Assembly: GCA_963732365.1 (NCBI GenBank)
Contig: CAVSZC010000008.1
Coordinates: 62,001-126,000, forward strand
Origin: SR-FBR-E99 sp963732365
GTDB lineage: Bacteria; Bacteroidota; Bacteroidia; Bacteroidales; VadinHA17
Length of the DNA: 64,000 nt
Direction: 5' to 3'
Numbering within the stretch: position 1 is the stretch's first letter; each line of letters begins with the position of its first letter. The notes beneath the pieces are model-generated. The model saw only the letters and a list, made by a program, of their open reading frames with translations, ran no database searches and was not told where the DNA came from. Position numbers and translations under genes: made by a program. Shown one piece after another: positions 43,529 to 52,758 of the stretch.

Positions 43529-43996
43529 CTAGAATGCGTACCTGAATGATATTCCGGCCTTGAAATGAAACCAGTCGCCACCGATAATATCGAAGCTTGG
43601 TATAAGGTCAAGGGCGATGTTGAGGGGCAGGTCATCGAATGTGTATTCAATCCCCCCGACGACGTCAGCTCCGAGCACTATTGAGGTCTCATACTCATCT
43701 GCCTTTTCCTGGTTCCAGAAGCCAAGGTGTGCTCCGAAGCCTATGTACCAGTCAAGGTTGGGTGCCCAGCCCGTTGGCTTCTCGAATTCGTAAAGACCTG
43801 TGATGAGGAAATTGTCAAAGCCGTATGCTACGCCGGCGATAAGTTCAATCGCGTTGCTGTTGTTGATAAATGTTTTGAATGTTATACCTGAAGGCTCACC
43901 TCCCCTGAGGCCGATGGCATTTTTGTAACTCTGAGCCTGGGCGCCTGCTGATAGCGCCAAAATAAACATTGTAATTACCAGTACTTTTTTCATCAT
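43529..43996 (-). CDS. outer-membrane beta-barrel protein (relative of 27986-28495)
   Basis: This 155-residue protein has a signal peptide (about 1-22, LSAGAQAQ) and barrel strands (AIGLRGGEPSGITFKTF, AIELIAGVAYGF, FLITGLYEF, LDWYIGFGAHLGFW, GGIEYTF, HFKAGISFRYAF). The C-terminal aromatic fits the outer-membrane assembly signal. It shares layout and several segments with the barrel protein at 27986 but lacks the Asn-Asp loop. A second ATG one codon downstream is an equal start. Function unknown. Confidence 0.8.
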   Translation of the reverse strand: MMKKVLVITMFILALSAGAQAQSYKNAIGLRGGEPSGITFKTFINNSNAIELIAGVAYGFDNFLITGLYEFEKPTGWAPNLDWYIGFGAHLGFWNQEKADEYETSIVLGADVVGGIEYTFDDLPLNIALDLIPSFDIIGGDWFHFKAGISFRYAF

Positions 43997-44059
43997 CTGT
44001 TCTTTTAAAAAAATTAAGTTGCAAAACTATATATTTCTTCTAACGGAAAAAATAATATT

Positions 44060-44872
44060 TTATTTAAAGAGCAGCAGGCTTATTGCCATCACTCCCATAC
44101 CTGACACGAGGCCGTATATTGAGAGGTGGTGTTCTCCGTATTTCTCCGCTGCGGGCAGCAGCTCATCAAGGGATATGAATACCATGATCCCTGCCACGAA
44201 TGCAAAGAGCACTCCCATAAGAGTGTCATTCATCAGCGGCATCAGGATGAGGTAGCCGGCGAGTGCCCCCAGTGGTTCTGACAGGCCGCTGAGGAAAGAG
44301 AGTCTGAATGCTTTCCGCTTGCTGCCCGTGGCATAGTAAACAGGCACAGAGACTGCTATTCCTTCAGGTATGTTGTGTATTGCTATTGCCACTGCGATGG
44401 CGACACCTACCTGCGGATCGGAGAGGGCTGCCGTGAAGGTGGCCAGTCCTTCGGGGAAGTTATGAATGCCTATGGCCAATGCGGTGAATGTTCCCATGCG
44501 CATCAGCTTACCACTCCTAACCTCGTCAGCGCCCCCTTCAAGCTTCTTCATCTCATGGGGGTTCTCTGCCGAGGGTATCAGTTTGTCAATTATTGCAATC
44601 ACGAGGATACCGGTGAAAAAGGCAATTACGGCAGCCCACCAGCCTGCACGGATGCCCATAGAGCCTGTCAGCACCTCGCGCCCCTTTACAAAGATCTCGA
44701 CAAAGGAGACGTATATCATCACTCCGGCCGAGAAACCGAGAGACACTGTCAGAAACCGGGTGTTGGTCTTTTTGGCGAAGAAAGCTATTGTGCTGCCTAT
44801 GCCTGTCGCGAGGCCTGCGAATAAGGTCAGCAGAAAAGCGAACAATATTGTATTGAAGTCGGGTTCCATCAT
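44060..44872 (-). CDS. ZIP-family divalent metal transporter (ZupT-like)
   Basis: This 270-residue inner-membrane protein has eight hydrophobic segments and both ZIP metal-binding motifs in the middle helices: HNFPEGLATF and HNIPEGIAVS. It would import zinc, iron or manganese. The cytoplasmic loop between about 95 and 125 (PSAENPHEMKKLEGGADEVR) is acidic and His-poor. It is divergent from the MBL-fold hydrolase gene. Metal preference cannot be read from sequence. Confidence 0.94.
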   Translation of the reverse strand: MMEPDFNTILFAFLLTLFAGLATGIGSTIAFFAKKTNTRFLTVSLGFSAGVMIYVSFVEIFVKGREVLTGSMGIRAGWWAAVIAFFTGILVIAIIDKLIPSAENPHEMKKLEGGADEVRSGKLMRMGTFTALAIGIHNFPEGLATFTAALSDPQVGVAIAVAIAIHNIPEGIAVSVPVYYATGSKRKAFRLSFLSGLSEPLGALAGYLILMPLMNDTLMGVLFAFVAGIMVFISLDELLPAAEKYGEHHLSIYGLVSGMGVMAISLLLFK

Positions 44873-44943
44873 TTACTGTTATTGACAATTTCACCGGCAA
44901 AAATACCTAAATTGGCTATCTTGTACCCGGAAAAAGGAGATAA

Positions 44944-45783
44944 ATGAAACTGTCGGTCTTCAATATTTCAAATTTCAGGGTAGACGGAGGTGCAATGTTC
45001 GGAGTCATACCGAAAGCCTTGTGGAGCAGGGTTGTCCCCTCCGATGAGAACAATACCATAGTCCTTAGCCTTAATTCACTTGTTATAGAGAGTGACGGGA
45101 GGGTGATACTTGTCGATGCAGGCTGGGGCGACAAGCAGGATGAAAAATTCTTCAGGCATGCATACCTTCACGGCGGGGCAGGGCTTATCGGAGGGTTGGC
45201 TCAGTGCGGCTACAGTCCCGGGGATGTCACGGATATAATTGTCACACACCTGCATGCCGACCATTGCGGAGGATGTTTTGCCCGGGGTCACGGCGGGGAA
45301 ACTGTTCCGGTATTTCCCGATGCAATTTATCATGTCAGCCGTGCACAGTGGGACTGGGCCTGCGAATCAAACCAGAGAGAGGAAGATGCCTTTCTTGATG
45401 AGAATATCAGGCCCCTGGGTGACAGTGGCAGACTGAACCTTATCGACAGTGACTGTGAGCTGTACAGCGGAATAAGGTTGCGAATCTGTTACGGGCATAC
45501 GCCGGGACTGATCGTGCCTGCTGTTACATGTGACGAACGTGTCTTTGTCTATACCGGTGATCTGATACCCACATCAGCGCATATACCCCTGCTCTGGAAC
45601 ATGGCCTACGACCTTCTTCCGCTGGTGACCATTGCTGAGAAGGAGGCTCTGCTGACAGAAGCCCTGCAGAATGACTATGTGCTTATCTTTCAGCATGACC
45701 CTGATGCGGAGTGCTGTACCCTCAAAGAGACGCCGAAAGGGATCAGGGCAGGGACAAAGGGAAGGCTGGCAGATTATTTGTGA
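44944..45783 (+). CDS. MBL-fold metallo-hydrolase
   Basis: This 279-residue cytoplasmic protein has the metallo-beta-lactamase fold: VILVDAGWG, metal motif THLHADHCGG, GHTPGL, YTGDL and the late QHDPD histidine. It resembles the quorum-quenching lactonase/hydrolase branch, but no specific substrate can be assigned. A Shine-Dalgarno-like AAGGAGATAA directly precedes the ATG, unusual in this window. It overlaps the 3' end of the convergent regulator gene by 10 bases. Confidence 0.9.
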   Translation: MKLSVFNISNFRVDGGAMFGVIPKALWSRVVPSDENNTIVLSLNSLVIESDGRVILVDAGWGDKQDEKFFRHAYLHGGAGLIGGLAQCGYSPGDVTDIIVTHLHADHCGGCFARGHGGETVPVFPDAIYHVSRAQWDWACESNQREEDAFLDENIRPLGDSGRLNLIDSDCELYSGIRLRICYGHTPGLIVPAVTCDERVFVYTGDLIPTSAHIPLLWNMAYDLLPLVTIAEKEALLTEALQNDYVLIFQHDPDAECCTLKETPKGIRAGTKGRLADYL

Positions 45784-46793
45784 CTCAGCGAGGAGGATCC
45801 TCTGATGACCAGTTCAGATGTGATTACCTTTGTCTGAAATGGTTTTTTGATGTTTTCAATGCGATCAAGAAGAAGCCGTGCTGCCTGCTGTCCCATCTCA
45901 TAACCCTTCTGATCGACTGAAGAGAGACCGGGTTCGGTAAGCCTGGCTATCTGGCTGTTGGTAAATCCAACAATGGAAATATCTTCAGGAACCCTCAGCC
46001 CGGAGCGTTTTGCAATCATCAGTGTCTGTGCTGCGGTAAGGTCATTCACTACAAAAAATGCTTCAGGAATGGGGTTTCTTTTCAGAAGGGCCGGAACAAT
46101 CCTTTCGGCTTCTTCAATTTTATCGCATCTGATTATGTCGTCTGCCGCCGGGGTGAGGCGGTATTCCTTCATTGCCCTGAGGTAGCCGCTGAGCCTGTTG
46201 CGGGCAATAGCCAGGTGCGGCGGCCCTGACAGGTGTAAAATCCGTTTCTTTCCTGACCTGAGGAGGTGTATAACGGCCTTATAGGCTCCCTCCTCATCAT
46301 CTATGACAACCTTGTCAGTCTCTATCTCCTCTGCAACCCGGTCAAAGAATACTAGGGGGATATCCTTTTCAATGATGTTCCTGTAATGGTCAAAGTTGGT
46401 TGTCCCCTTTGCAACCGATGCCAGTATGCCGTCAACGCGGCTTGAGAGGAGTGTCCGGATATTTTTTACCTCATGCTCCCACATCTCATTGCTCTGGCAG
46501 AGGATCATATTGTAATCACGTTCGTAAACCACATCCTCTATCCCGCTGATGACAGTGGAAAAGAAGTAATGAACTACTTCAGGAATCATCACTCCCACCG
46601 TCTTAGATGATCCGCTCTTAAGGCTCAGGGCGATGGGGTTGGGCCTGTAGTTCCACCGCACGGCAAGTTCATTGACCGCATCGCGGGTTGCCTTGCTGAT
46701 GTCCGGATGGTCCTTCAGCGCCCTTGAAACAGTAGAGGGCGAGATCCCCAGTTCGCGCGCGATATCCTTTATTGTGATGCTCTCTTTCCCCAT
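45774..46793 (-). CDS. LacI-family transcriptional regulator (alpha-glucan locus)
   Basis: This 339-residue regulator starts with the LacI DNA-binding domain (ITIKDIARELGISPSTVSRALKDHPDIS, hinge NPIALSLKSG) and continues with the periplasmic-binding-protein-like effector domain (TVGVMIPEV, PLVFFDRV, ISIVGFTNSQIA). It is divergent from the SusC gene across 227 bases that contain a LacI-type palindrome. Regulators of this family sit at maltodextrin loci in Bacteroidota, so control of this locus by an alpha-glucan signal is inferred. Confidence 0.95.
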   Translation of the reverse strand: MGKESITIKDIARELGISPSTVSRALKDHPDISKATRDAVNELAVRWNYRPNPIALSLKSGSSKTVGVMIPEVVHYFFSTVISGIEDVVYERDYNMILCQSNEMWEHEVKNIRTLLSSRVDGILASVAKGTTNFDHYRNIIEKDIPLVFFDRVAEEIETDKVVIDDEEGAYKAVIHLLRSGKKRILHLSGPPHLAIARNRLSGYLRAMKEYRLTPAADDIIRCDKIEEAERIVPALLKRNPIPEAFFVVNDLTAAQTLMIAKRSGLRVPEDISIVGFTNSQIARLTEPGLSSVDQKGYEMGQQAARLLLDRIENIKKPFQTKVITSELVIRGSSSLSHK

Positions 46794-46872
46794 TAACAGG
46801 AAGGGTGATATCGGTAAAGATAGTAAAAAATCAATTCCGTAACCACCGCCGGGAGTGCCTGAAACGTGAATT

Positions 46873-46895
46873 CAAACGTTTGCGGCAACGATTGC
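46873..46895. promoter_or_regulatory. candidate LacI-type operator pair
   Basis: CAAACGTTTG (46873-46882) is a perfect 10-bp palindrome with the central CG of LacI-family operators. Immediately next to it GCAACGATTGC (46885-46895) has GCAA/TTGC arms of the same type. Both lie in the divergent interval between the LacI gene and SusC, suited to control of both. Confidence 0.6.
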
Positions 46896-47020
46896 ATAAA
46901 AAACCTCAAAAAGAGTTGGTTAACTCTGTAAAATATCCGACTTTTATGATCCCTAAACTGGCAATTTAATATTTGAACAACTACTTAATATTGTGTAACC
47001 TGCAATTAAATGATCTATTT

Positions 47021-49945
47021 ATGGAGAAACTAACTGGAAAACGGCTCTTCATGCTGGCCTTCGGCATAATGATGAGTCTTGTTGTCTTCGGGCAACAGGT
47101 AAGGGTGTCAGGTACAGTCACCGATGCTTCTGACGGAACAACGTTACCTGGTGTAAACGTTGTTGTCAGGGGCACTCTGACGGGTGCTATCACCGGCATT
47201 AACGGAGAATACTCCCTCATGGCTTCGCCGGGGGATGTTCTGGTGTTCACTTTTATAGGCTATCTGCCTCAGGAGATAACCCTGGGAAGCCAGACTGTCG
47301 TCAATGTGGCATTGCGTACAGACGTACAGGCCCTGGAAGAGGTTGTGGTTATCGGTTACGGTACTGTGCGTAAGGCAGATGCCACCGGCTCAGTAAAGAC
47401 TATTACCACCGAGGATTTCAATCCTGGGTTTGCCGCTACACCTGCGAATATGATGGTCGGCAAGATGGCCGGCGTGCAGGTAACATCAAGCGGCGGAGCT
47501 CCCGGAGAAGGATCAGTGGTCCGTATCAGGGGAGGTTCATCACTCAGGGCAAGCAATGACCCGCTAATGGTAATTGACGGTGTTCCTGTAGACCTTGACG
47601 GCCCTGCAGGTATGAGAGCAAGCGGCGGAAACATAAATGCCAATGATATTGAATCTATTACCGTTCTGAAGGATGCTTCAGCAACTGCTATCTATGGCTC
47701 AAGAGCTTCAAACGGTGTGGTTCTTATCACGACCAAGAAAGGTGCATCGGGACAACCGTTCAGGGTGCACTATACCGGCAGTGTTTCATTGAGTTCACCG
47801 ATAGAATATACTGATGTGTTTACATCAGCCGAGTTCAAGGAAATTATACAGACAAAATATGCATCCAATGCACAGGCACAGGCTCTTCTCGGTGAGGCCA
47901 ACACTGACTGGCAGAAGGAGATATATCAGACTGCCTTCGCCCAGGATCATACCCTCAGTTTTATGGGCGGACTGAAACAACTCCCTTACAGGGTCAGCGT
48001 GGGTATTACAAACCAGGATGGTATCCTCAAGACAGATAACATGGAGCGTGTTACGCTGTCATTGAATCTCAACCCTACATTTTTTGACGATCATCTTAAG
48101 GTTGACCTGAGCGCCAAGGGCATGCTCATGGATAACCGCTTTGCCAACCACGGCGCCATCGGTGGCGCACTCTCGATGGATCCTACACAGGAAACCGATT
48201 TCATCTGGAAAAACCCGGACGGTTCTCCTCTCTTCGTCGCACCGATGAACCCCCTTGTACAGCTGAATGATTACAATGATATAGCAGATGTAGGCAGGTT
48301 CACAGGAAACCTGGCACTCGAATACAAGATGCACTTTTTCCCTGCCCTGAAGGCCAAACTCAACGCCGGGCTTGACAGGTCAGCCAGCGAAGGCTCGGTA
48401 ACCATTCCTGTTGGTTCATACCTTTCATACAGCACCTATAACGGAGATGGTCGCCTTACAGAGTATGACCAGAATAAAATCAACACCCTTTTTGACTTCT
48501 ATTTTGACTATACCGGCGAATACGGAGACCACAGCCGCCTGAATGCCATTGTGGGTTATTCATGGCAGCATTTCTATCGCGACGGTAAGACAAATACTAC
48601 TTCGACTGACGGATTCAAACTGTATGAAAAGTCTGATTACGAGACTGAAAACTACCTGGTTTCGTTCTTCGGGAGAGCCAACTATGTTCTTTATGACAAG
48701 TACCTCTTCACATTCACTCTTCGTGACGACGGATCATCACGCTTCTCACCCGAAACAAGGTGGGGCCTCTTCCCGTCAGCAGCGTTTGCATGGAACATTG
48801 CCAATGAAGGATTCTTCGGTGACAAGGTGGTCTCGAACCTGAAACTGAGACTCGGTTACGGTATCACCGGACAGCAGAACCTGAGCAATGATGACTATCC
48901 TTACCAGGCTGTCTACACTTATGCTGACCCCGGAGCTTACTATCAGTTCGGGAACGTATACATGCAGACCTCAAGAGCAGGCGGGTATGATGCCGGCCTC
49001 AAGTGGGAGGAGACGACAACATACAACGTCGGACTTGACTACGGCTTCCTGAATGACCGTATCACCGGTGATCTTGACCTTTATTACAGGCAGACAAATG
49101 ATCTTATCAACCAGGTGCCGGTACCTGCCGGAACCAACCTGACCAACCAGATCGTCACCAATGTCGGCAACCTTGAGAACCGCGGACTTGAGTTTTCAAT
49201 AAACGGCAAGGTGCTGGCCTCAAATGATTTCGACTGGGAGATTGGATTCAATGCAAGCTATAATGAGAACAAGATCACAAAGCTGACTGCAGTTGATGAT
49301 CCTGACTACAAGGGTATATATGTTGGAGGTATATCAGGCGGTGTTGGTAACACCATACAGATACACAGCGTAGGTTACCCCTCATACGCTTTCTATGTTC
49401 AGGAACAGGTCTACAGCGCTGACGGCAAGCCTATTGAAGGACTATATGTCGACCGGAACAATGACGGAGCCATCACAGGCGATGACAGGTACAGGTACCA
49501 GAAGCCGGCGCCGACCGTATTCATGGGCTTCTCTTCAATGTTCAGATACAAGGACTTCGACTTCACCTTCAACGGTCGTGTCAACGTGGGCAACTATGTT
49601 TACAACAACGTCTTCGCCGGCGCTACATATGCAAATATGGCTGCTTCCGGGTACCTTTCAAACAGGGTCACGAATGTCGAGGACAGCGGTTTTGAAAACT
49701 CACAGTATTATTCTGACTACTACATGGAGAACGGTTCATTCCTGAAGCTCGACAACCTTGCCCTGGGATACAACATCAACAATGTATGGCAGGATAAACT
49801 GGATATCAGAGTATTCGGTACTGTACAGAACCTGTTGACCATCACAAAATACCGTGGACTTGATCCGGAGGTGTCTGATGGTATTGATAATAATATATAT
49901 CCCCGTCCACGGATTTTCCAGCTGGGGGTTAGCATAACCTTATAA
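47021..49945 (+). CDS. SusC/RagA-family TonB-dependent transporter (alpha-glucan locus)
   Basis: The start is the ATG at 47021 (MEKLTGKRLFMLAFGIMMSLVVFGQ signal peptide); an upstream TTG would add 16 residues before it. The 974-residue protein has the N-terminal carboxypeptidase-like domain, ALEEVVVIGYGT, the plug signatures VRIRGGSSLRASNDPLMVIDGVPV and ITVLKDASATAIYGSRASNGVVLITTKKG, and a barrel ending LGVSITL. It works with the SusD at 49959. Cargo is inferred as maltodextrin from the GH13/GH65 genes, but galactan oligosaccharides are possible because of the adjacent GH53. Confidence 0.96.
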   Translation: MEKLTGKRLFMLAFGIMMSLVVFGQQVRVSGTVTDASDGTTLPGVNVVVRGTLTGAITGINGEYSLMASPGDVLVFTFIGYLPQEITLGSQTVVNVALRTDVQALEEVVVIGYGTVRKADATGSVKTITTEDFNPGFAATPANMMVGKMAGVQVTSSGGAPGEGSVVRIRGGSSLRASNDPLMVIDGVPVDLDGPAGMRASGGNINANDIESITVLKDASATAIYGSRASNGVVLITTKKGASGQPFRVHYTGSVSLSSPIEYTDVFTSAEFKEIIQTKYASNAQAQALLGEANTDWQKEIYQTAFAQDHTLSFMGGLKQLPYRVSVGITNQDGILKTDNMERVTLSLNLNPTFFDDHLKVDLSAKGMLMDNRFANHGAIGGALSMDPTQETDFIWKNPDGSPLFVAPMNPLVQLNDYNDIADVGRFTGNLALEYKMHFFPALKAKLNAGLDRSASEGSVTIPVGSYLSYSTYNGDGRLTEYDQNKINTLFDFYFDYTGEYGDHSRLNAIVGYSWQHFYRDGKTNTTSTDGFKLYEKSDYETENYLVSFFGRANYVLYDKYLFTFTLRDDGSSRFSPETRWGLFPSAAFAWNIANEGFFGDKVVSNLKLRLGYGITGQQNLSNDDYPYQAVYTYADPGAYYQFGNVYMQTSRAGGYDAGLKWEETTTYNVGLDYGFLNDRITGDLDLYYRQTNDLINQVPVPAGTNLTNQIVTNVGNLENRGLEFSINGKVLASNDFDWEIGFNASYNENKITKLTAVDDPDYKGIYVGGISGGVGNTIQIHSVGYPSYAFYVQEQVYSADGKPIEGLYVDRNNDGAITGDDRYRYQKPAPTVFMGFSSMFRYKDFDFTFNGRVNVGNYVYNNVFAGATYANMAASGYLSNRVTNVEDSGFENSQYYSDYYMENGSFLKLDNLALGYNINNVWQDKLDIRVFGTVQNLLTITKYRGLDPEVSDGIDNNIYPRPRIFQLGVSITL

Positions 49946-49958
49946 TTGTAAATACGAA

Positions 49959-51554
49959 ATGGCTATGAAAGCAAGATTTTATAAGATTATAGGTGCAGCG
50001 GTTATACTCTCATCGATGATGATCACTGCATGTGTAAAAGATCTGGATACCATTCCGCTTGATGATGACGTTGTCACATCGGCTAAGATATACAGTGAAT
50101 ACAGTAACTATGAGAAAGTCCTTGCCAAGGTCTATGCAGGTCTGGCAGTGTCAGGACAGAAAGGCCCTGATGGCAACAATGACCTCAGCGGCCTCGATGA
50201 AGGGTTCGGCCAGTATACCAGGGCATACTTCTATGCTCAGCAGTTGCCTACTGACGAGTGTCTCATCGGATGGAACGACGGAAACCTCAGGGATTACCAG
50301 GAGATGGACTGGTCAGCATCAAACGAATTCATATTCAATATGTATTCGAGGATATTCTACCAGATCTCCCTTGCCAATGAGTTTATCCGTGAAACATCTG
50401 CGGGCAAATTGTCCGGACGCGGATTCAGCGATACTCAGGTAAGCACCATCGAGCTTTACAGGGCAGAGGCGCGTCTGCTGAGGGCTCTCAGCTACTACCA
50501 TGCTCTCGACATGTTTGGCAGTGTTCCTTTTGTCACTGAAGAAGATGCCGTCGGCAGCTTCCTCCCTGAGCAGATATCAAGAACCGACCTCTTTGACTAT
50601 GTCGAGAGCGAACTTCTTGCTGTCGAAGGCAGTCTGCTGGCTCCCAAAACAAACGTCTACGGTCGCATGGACCAGGCTTCAGCATGGATGCTGCTTGCAC
50701 GTCTATACCTGAATGCTGAGGTCTACGGTGCCGGTGCAAAATACACTGAGTCGATCACATATACCAAGAAGGTGATAGCAGCCGGTTATGAACTTGAAAC
50801 AAACTACCAGAAGATGTTTATGGCAGATAACCACAATGCCAAGGGCATCATCTTTGCAGTTCCATATGACGGAGTGCAGACCAAGACATGGGGTGGTACC
50901 ACCTTCCTTGTCAATGCACAGGTAGGTGGCTCTATGCTCCCGGCTGACTTCGGAATCTCAGGTGCATGGTGGGGACTCAGGGCAAGACCCCAGTTCGTTG
51001 ACAAGTTCCCGCCGGACAACTCGGATAAGCGGAAGATGTTCTATACCGCAGGGCAGTCAAAGGAGATTGATGACATGTTCAACTTCAACCACGGTTTTGC
51101 CGTGATGAAGTGGAAGAACGTCAAGTCAACCGGCGGTGCCGGAGTGAACGGCACCCATCCTGACACAGATCAGCCTATATTCAGGCTGGCAGATGCATAC
51201 CTCATGTATGCCGAGGCTGTTCTTCGCGGCGGCACGGGCGGAAGCACCACCGATGCACTCAATTATGTCAATGCCATCAGGACCGCTGCTTACGGCAGTA
51301 CATCCGGCAACATCACATCCGGTCAGTTGACCCTCAGCTTTATTCTCGACGAGAGATCACGTGAGCTTTACTGGGAAGGATACCGCCGTACTGACCTTAT
51401 CAGATTCGGCCAGTTCACCGGCGGAACATATATATGGCAGTGGAAAGGTGGAATAAAAGCCGGTATCTCAACTGATGCCAAATACAATCTCTACCCCATC
51501 CCGGATGCAGATATGGGCGCAAATCCCAACCTCACCCAGAATGACGGCTATTGA
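49959..51554 (+). CDS. SusD/RagB-family glycan-binding lipoprotein (alpha-glucan locus)
   Basis: This 531-residue lipoprotein (MITAC, Cys25) is the surface lid of the SusC transporter. SusD features are visible: the N-terminal DLDTIPLDDDVV, helix repeats with YRAEARLLRALSYYHALDMFGSVPF, and near the C-terminus IFRLADAYLMYAEAVLRGG with FILDERSRELYWEGYRRTDLIRFG. The end NLYPIPDADMGANPNLTQNDGY is that of typical family members. It starts 14 bases after SusC and 22 bases before the SusE gene. Confidence 0.96.
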   Translation: MAMKARFYKIIGAAVILSSMMITACVKDLDTIPLDDDVVTSAKIYSEYSNYEKVLAKVYAGLAVSGQKGPDGNNDLSGLDEGFGQYTRAYFYAQQLPTDECLIGWNDGNLRDYQEMDWSASNEFIFNMYSRIFYQISLANEFIRETSAGKLSGRGFSDTQVSTIELYRAEARLLRALSYYHALDMFGSVPFVTEEDAVGSFLPEQISRTDLFDYVESELLAVEGSLLAPKTNVYGRMDQASAWMLLARLYLNAEVYGAGAKYTESITYTKKVIAAGYELETNYQKMFMADNHNAKGIIFAVPYDGVQTKTWGGTTFLVNAQVGGSMLPADFGISGAWWGLRARPQFVDKFPPDNSDKRKMFYTAGQSKEIDDMFNFNHGFAVMKWKNVKSTGGAGVNGTHPDTDQPIFRLADAYLMYAEAVLRGGTGGSTTDALNYVNAIRTAAYGSTSGNITSGQLTLSFILDERSRELYWEGYRRTDLIRFGQFTGGTYIWQWKGGIKAGISTDAKYNLYPIPDADMGANPNLTQNDGY

Positions 51555-51575
51555 TAAACTCAAAAATCTACAGAT

Positions 51576-52670
51576 ATGAAAAGACTAAGTCTGATATTAT
51601 TAATACTGGTTGCAGTTTTCATTGTCTCCTGCGAAAAGGACAAGGAAAATGTAATGCTGAAGGAGACGATTGCGGCAAACGACATGAGCAATCTGTCTGC
51701 CTCCACCTTTGTTCTCCTGCTGGATAATGCTGCACAGACGTTCCAGACCTTCACCTGGACCGAGATCGATTATGGCTTCGAAGCTGTTGCCAAATATGTG
51801 GTACAGGTTGATGTCAAAGGCAATAACTTTGCATCCCCCATTGACATACTGACGGTTACAGACGCTATCACCGCTACCATTACCGTCGGCGCTTTCAACG
51901 ACGCACTCCTGAAGGCAGGGTTAGAGCCTGATGTTGCAGCTGACCTGCAGTTCAGGGTTATGGGAACCATCAATCCCGGTGTTCCTCCCGTATACTCTGA
52001 CGTGGTAGAGGCGAAGGTCACCCCCTATGCAACAACCTTCCCGCCCATCTTCATGACGGGTGAGGCCACCGGCGGATGGAACTGGAACCTGTACACTTAC
52101 AAGGTACTTAAAAGTTCTGCTCCGAATATCTATGAGACAATAGCATACTTCAGCAATTCAGGAGATGCTTACTTCAGATTCTTCAAGCAGCCCGACTGGG
52201 GCCCGGTTTCCTATAACTATCCTTACTTCACAGGGACGGTAAGCAATCTGTTTACAGGTCAGGTTGGCGGTGACGGAAACTTTAAGTTTATAGGGACAAA
52301 CGGCTATTATAAGGTCACTGTCAACATGAAAACCAAATCGGTTACCATGGAAGCACAGCCTGACCAGGTTCTCTTTGCCACAGGTGCGGCTCTCGGCGGA
52401 TGGAACTGGGATACAGATTTCATTCAGCTGACCTGGTTGTCAGACGGTATTTACCGGGCAACAACCGACTTTGCCAATGAGACATTCCGCTTCTTCGGTC
52501 AGGCAGGATGGGGGCCAATAGGCTACAACTATCCCTGGTTTACGACTGTCAGCCCGCTGTTTGAGAATGCCAATGACGGCGATAAAAACTTCAGGTTCAT
52601 AGGCACACCGGGCAGCTTTACCGTTACTGTAAACCTGCTTGATAAAACAGTTACTATGACACAGCCCTGA
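51576..52670 (+). CDS. SusE/SusF-type outer-membrane glycan-binding lipoprotein
   Basis: This 364-residue lipoprotein (FIVSC, Cys19) has the N-terminal SusE Ig-like domain (about 40-150: FVLLLDNAAQTFQTFTW) followed by two tandem beta-sandwich carbohydrate-binding modules of about 100 residues. They share GEATGGWNWN / GAALGGWNWD, FRFFKQPDWGPVSYNYPYF / FRFFGQAGWGPIGYNYPWF and FKFIGTNGYYKVTVN / FRFIGTPGSFTVTVN, indicating internal duplication with Trp residues placed for sugar stacking. Third gene of susCDE; strong terminator after it. Confidence 0.93.
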   Translation: MKRLSLILLILVAVFIVSCEKDKENVMLKETIAANDMSNLSASTFVLLLDNAAQTFQTFTWTEIDYGFEAVAKYVVQVDVKGNNFASPIDILTVTDAITATITVGAFNDALLKAGLEPDVAADLQFRVMGTINPGVPPVYSDVVEAKVTPYATTFPPIFMTGEATGGWNWNLYTYKVLKSSAPNIYETIAYFSNSGDAYFRFFKQPDWGPVSYNYPYFTGTVSNLFTGQVGGDGNFKFIGTNGYYKVTVNMKTKSVTMEAQPDQVLFATGAALGGWNWDTDFIQLTWLSDGIYRATTDFANETFRFFGQAGWGPIGYNYPWFTTVSPLFENANDGDKNFRFIGTPGSFTVTVNLLDKTVTMTQP

Positions 52671-52709
52671 TGAGGCTGATCAGAGTGTGATTCTGATTTA
52701 AGTTCTGAA

Positions 52710-52744
52710 GAGGCTGCCGTCAAATCTGAAGGCAGCCTCTTTTC
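52710..52744 (+). terminator. intrinsic terminator after the SusE-type gene
   Basis: GAGGCTGCC (52710-52718) pairs perfectly with GGCAGCCTC (52731-52739), followed by TTTTC. It lies only 15 bases before the GH53 gene, so the galactanase gene may be transcribed by partial readthrough or from its own promoter. Confidence 0.8.
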
Positions 52745-52758
52745 ATAAAAAATACAAA

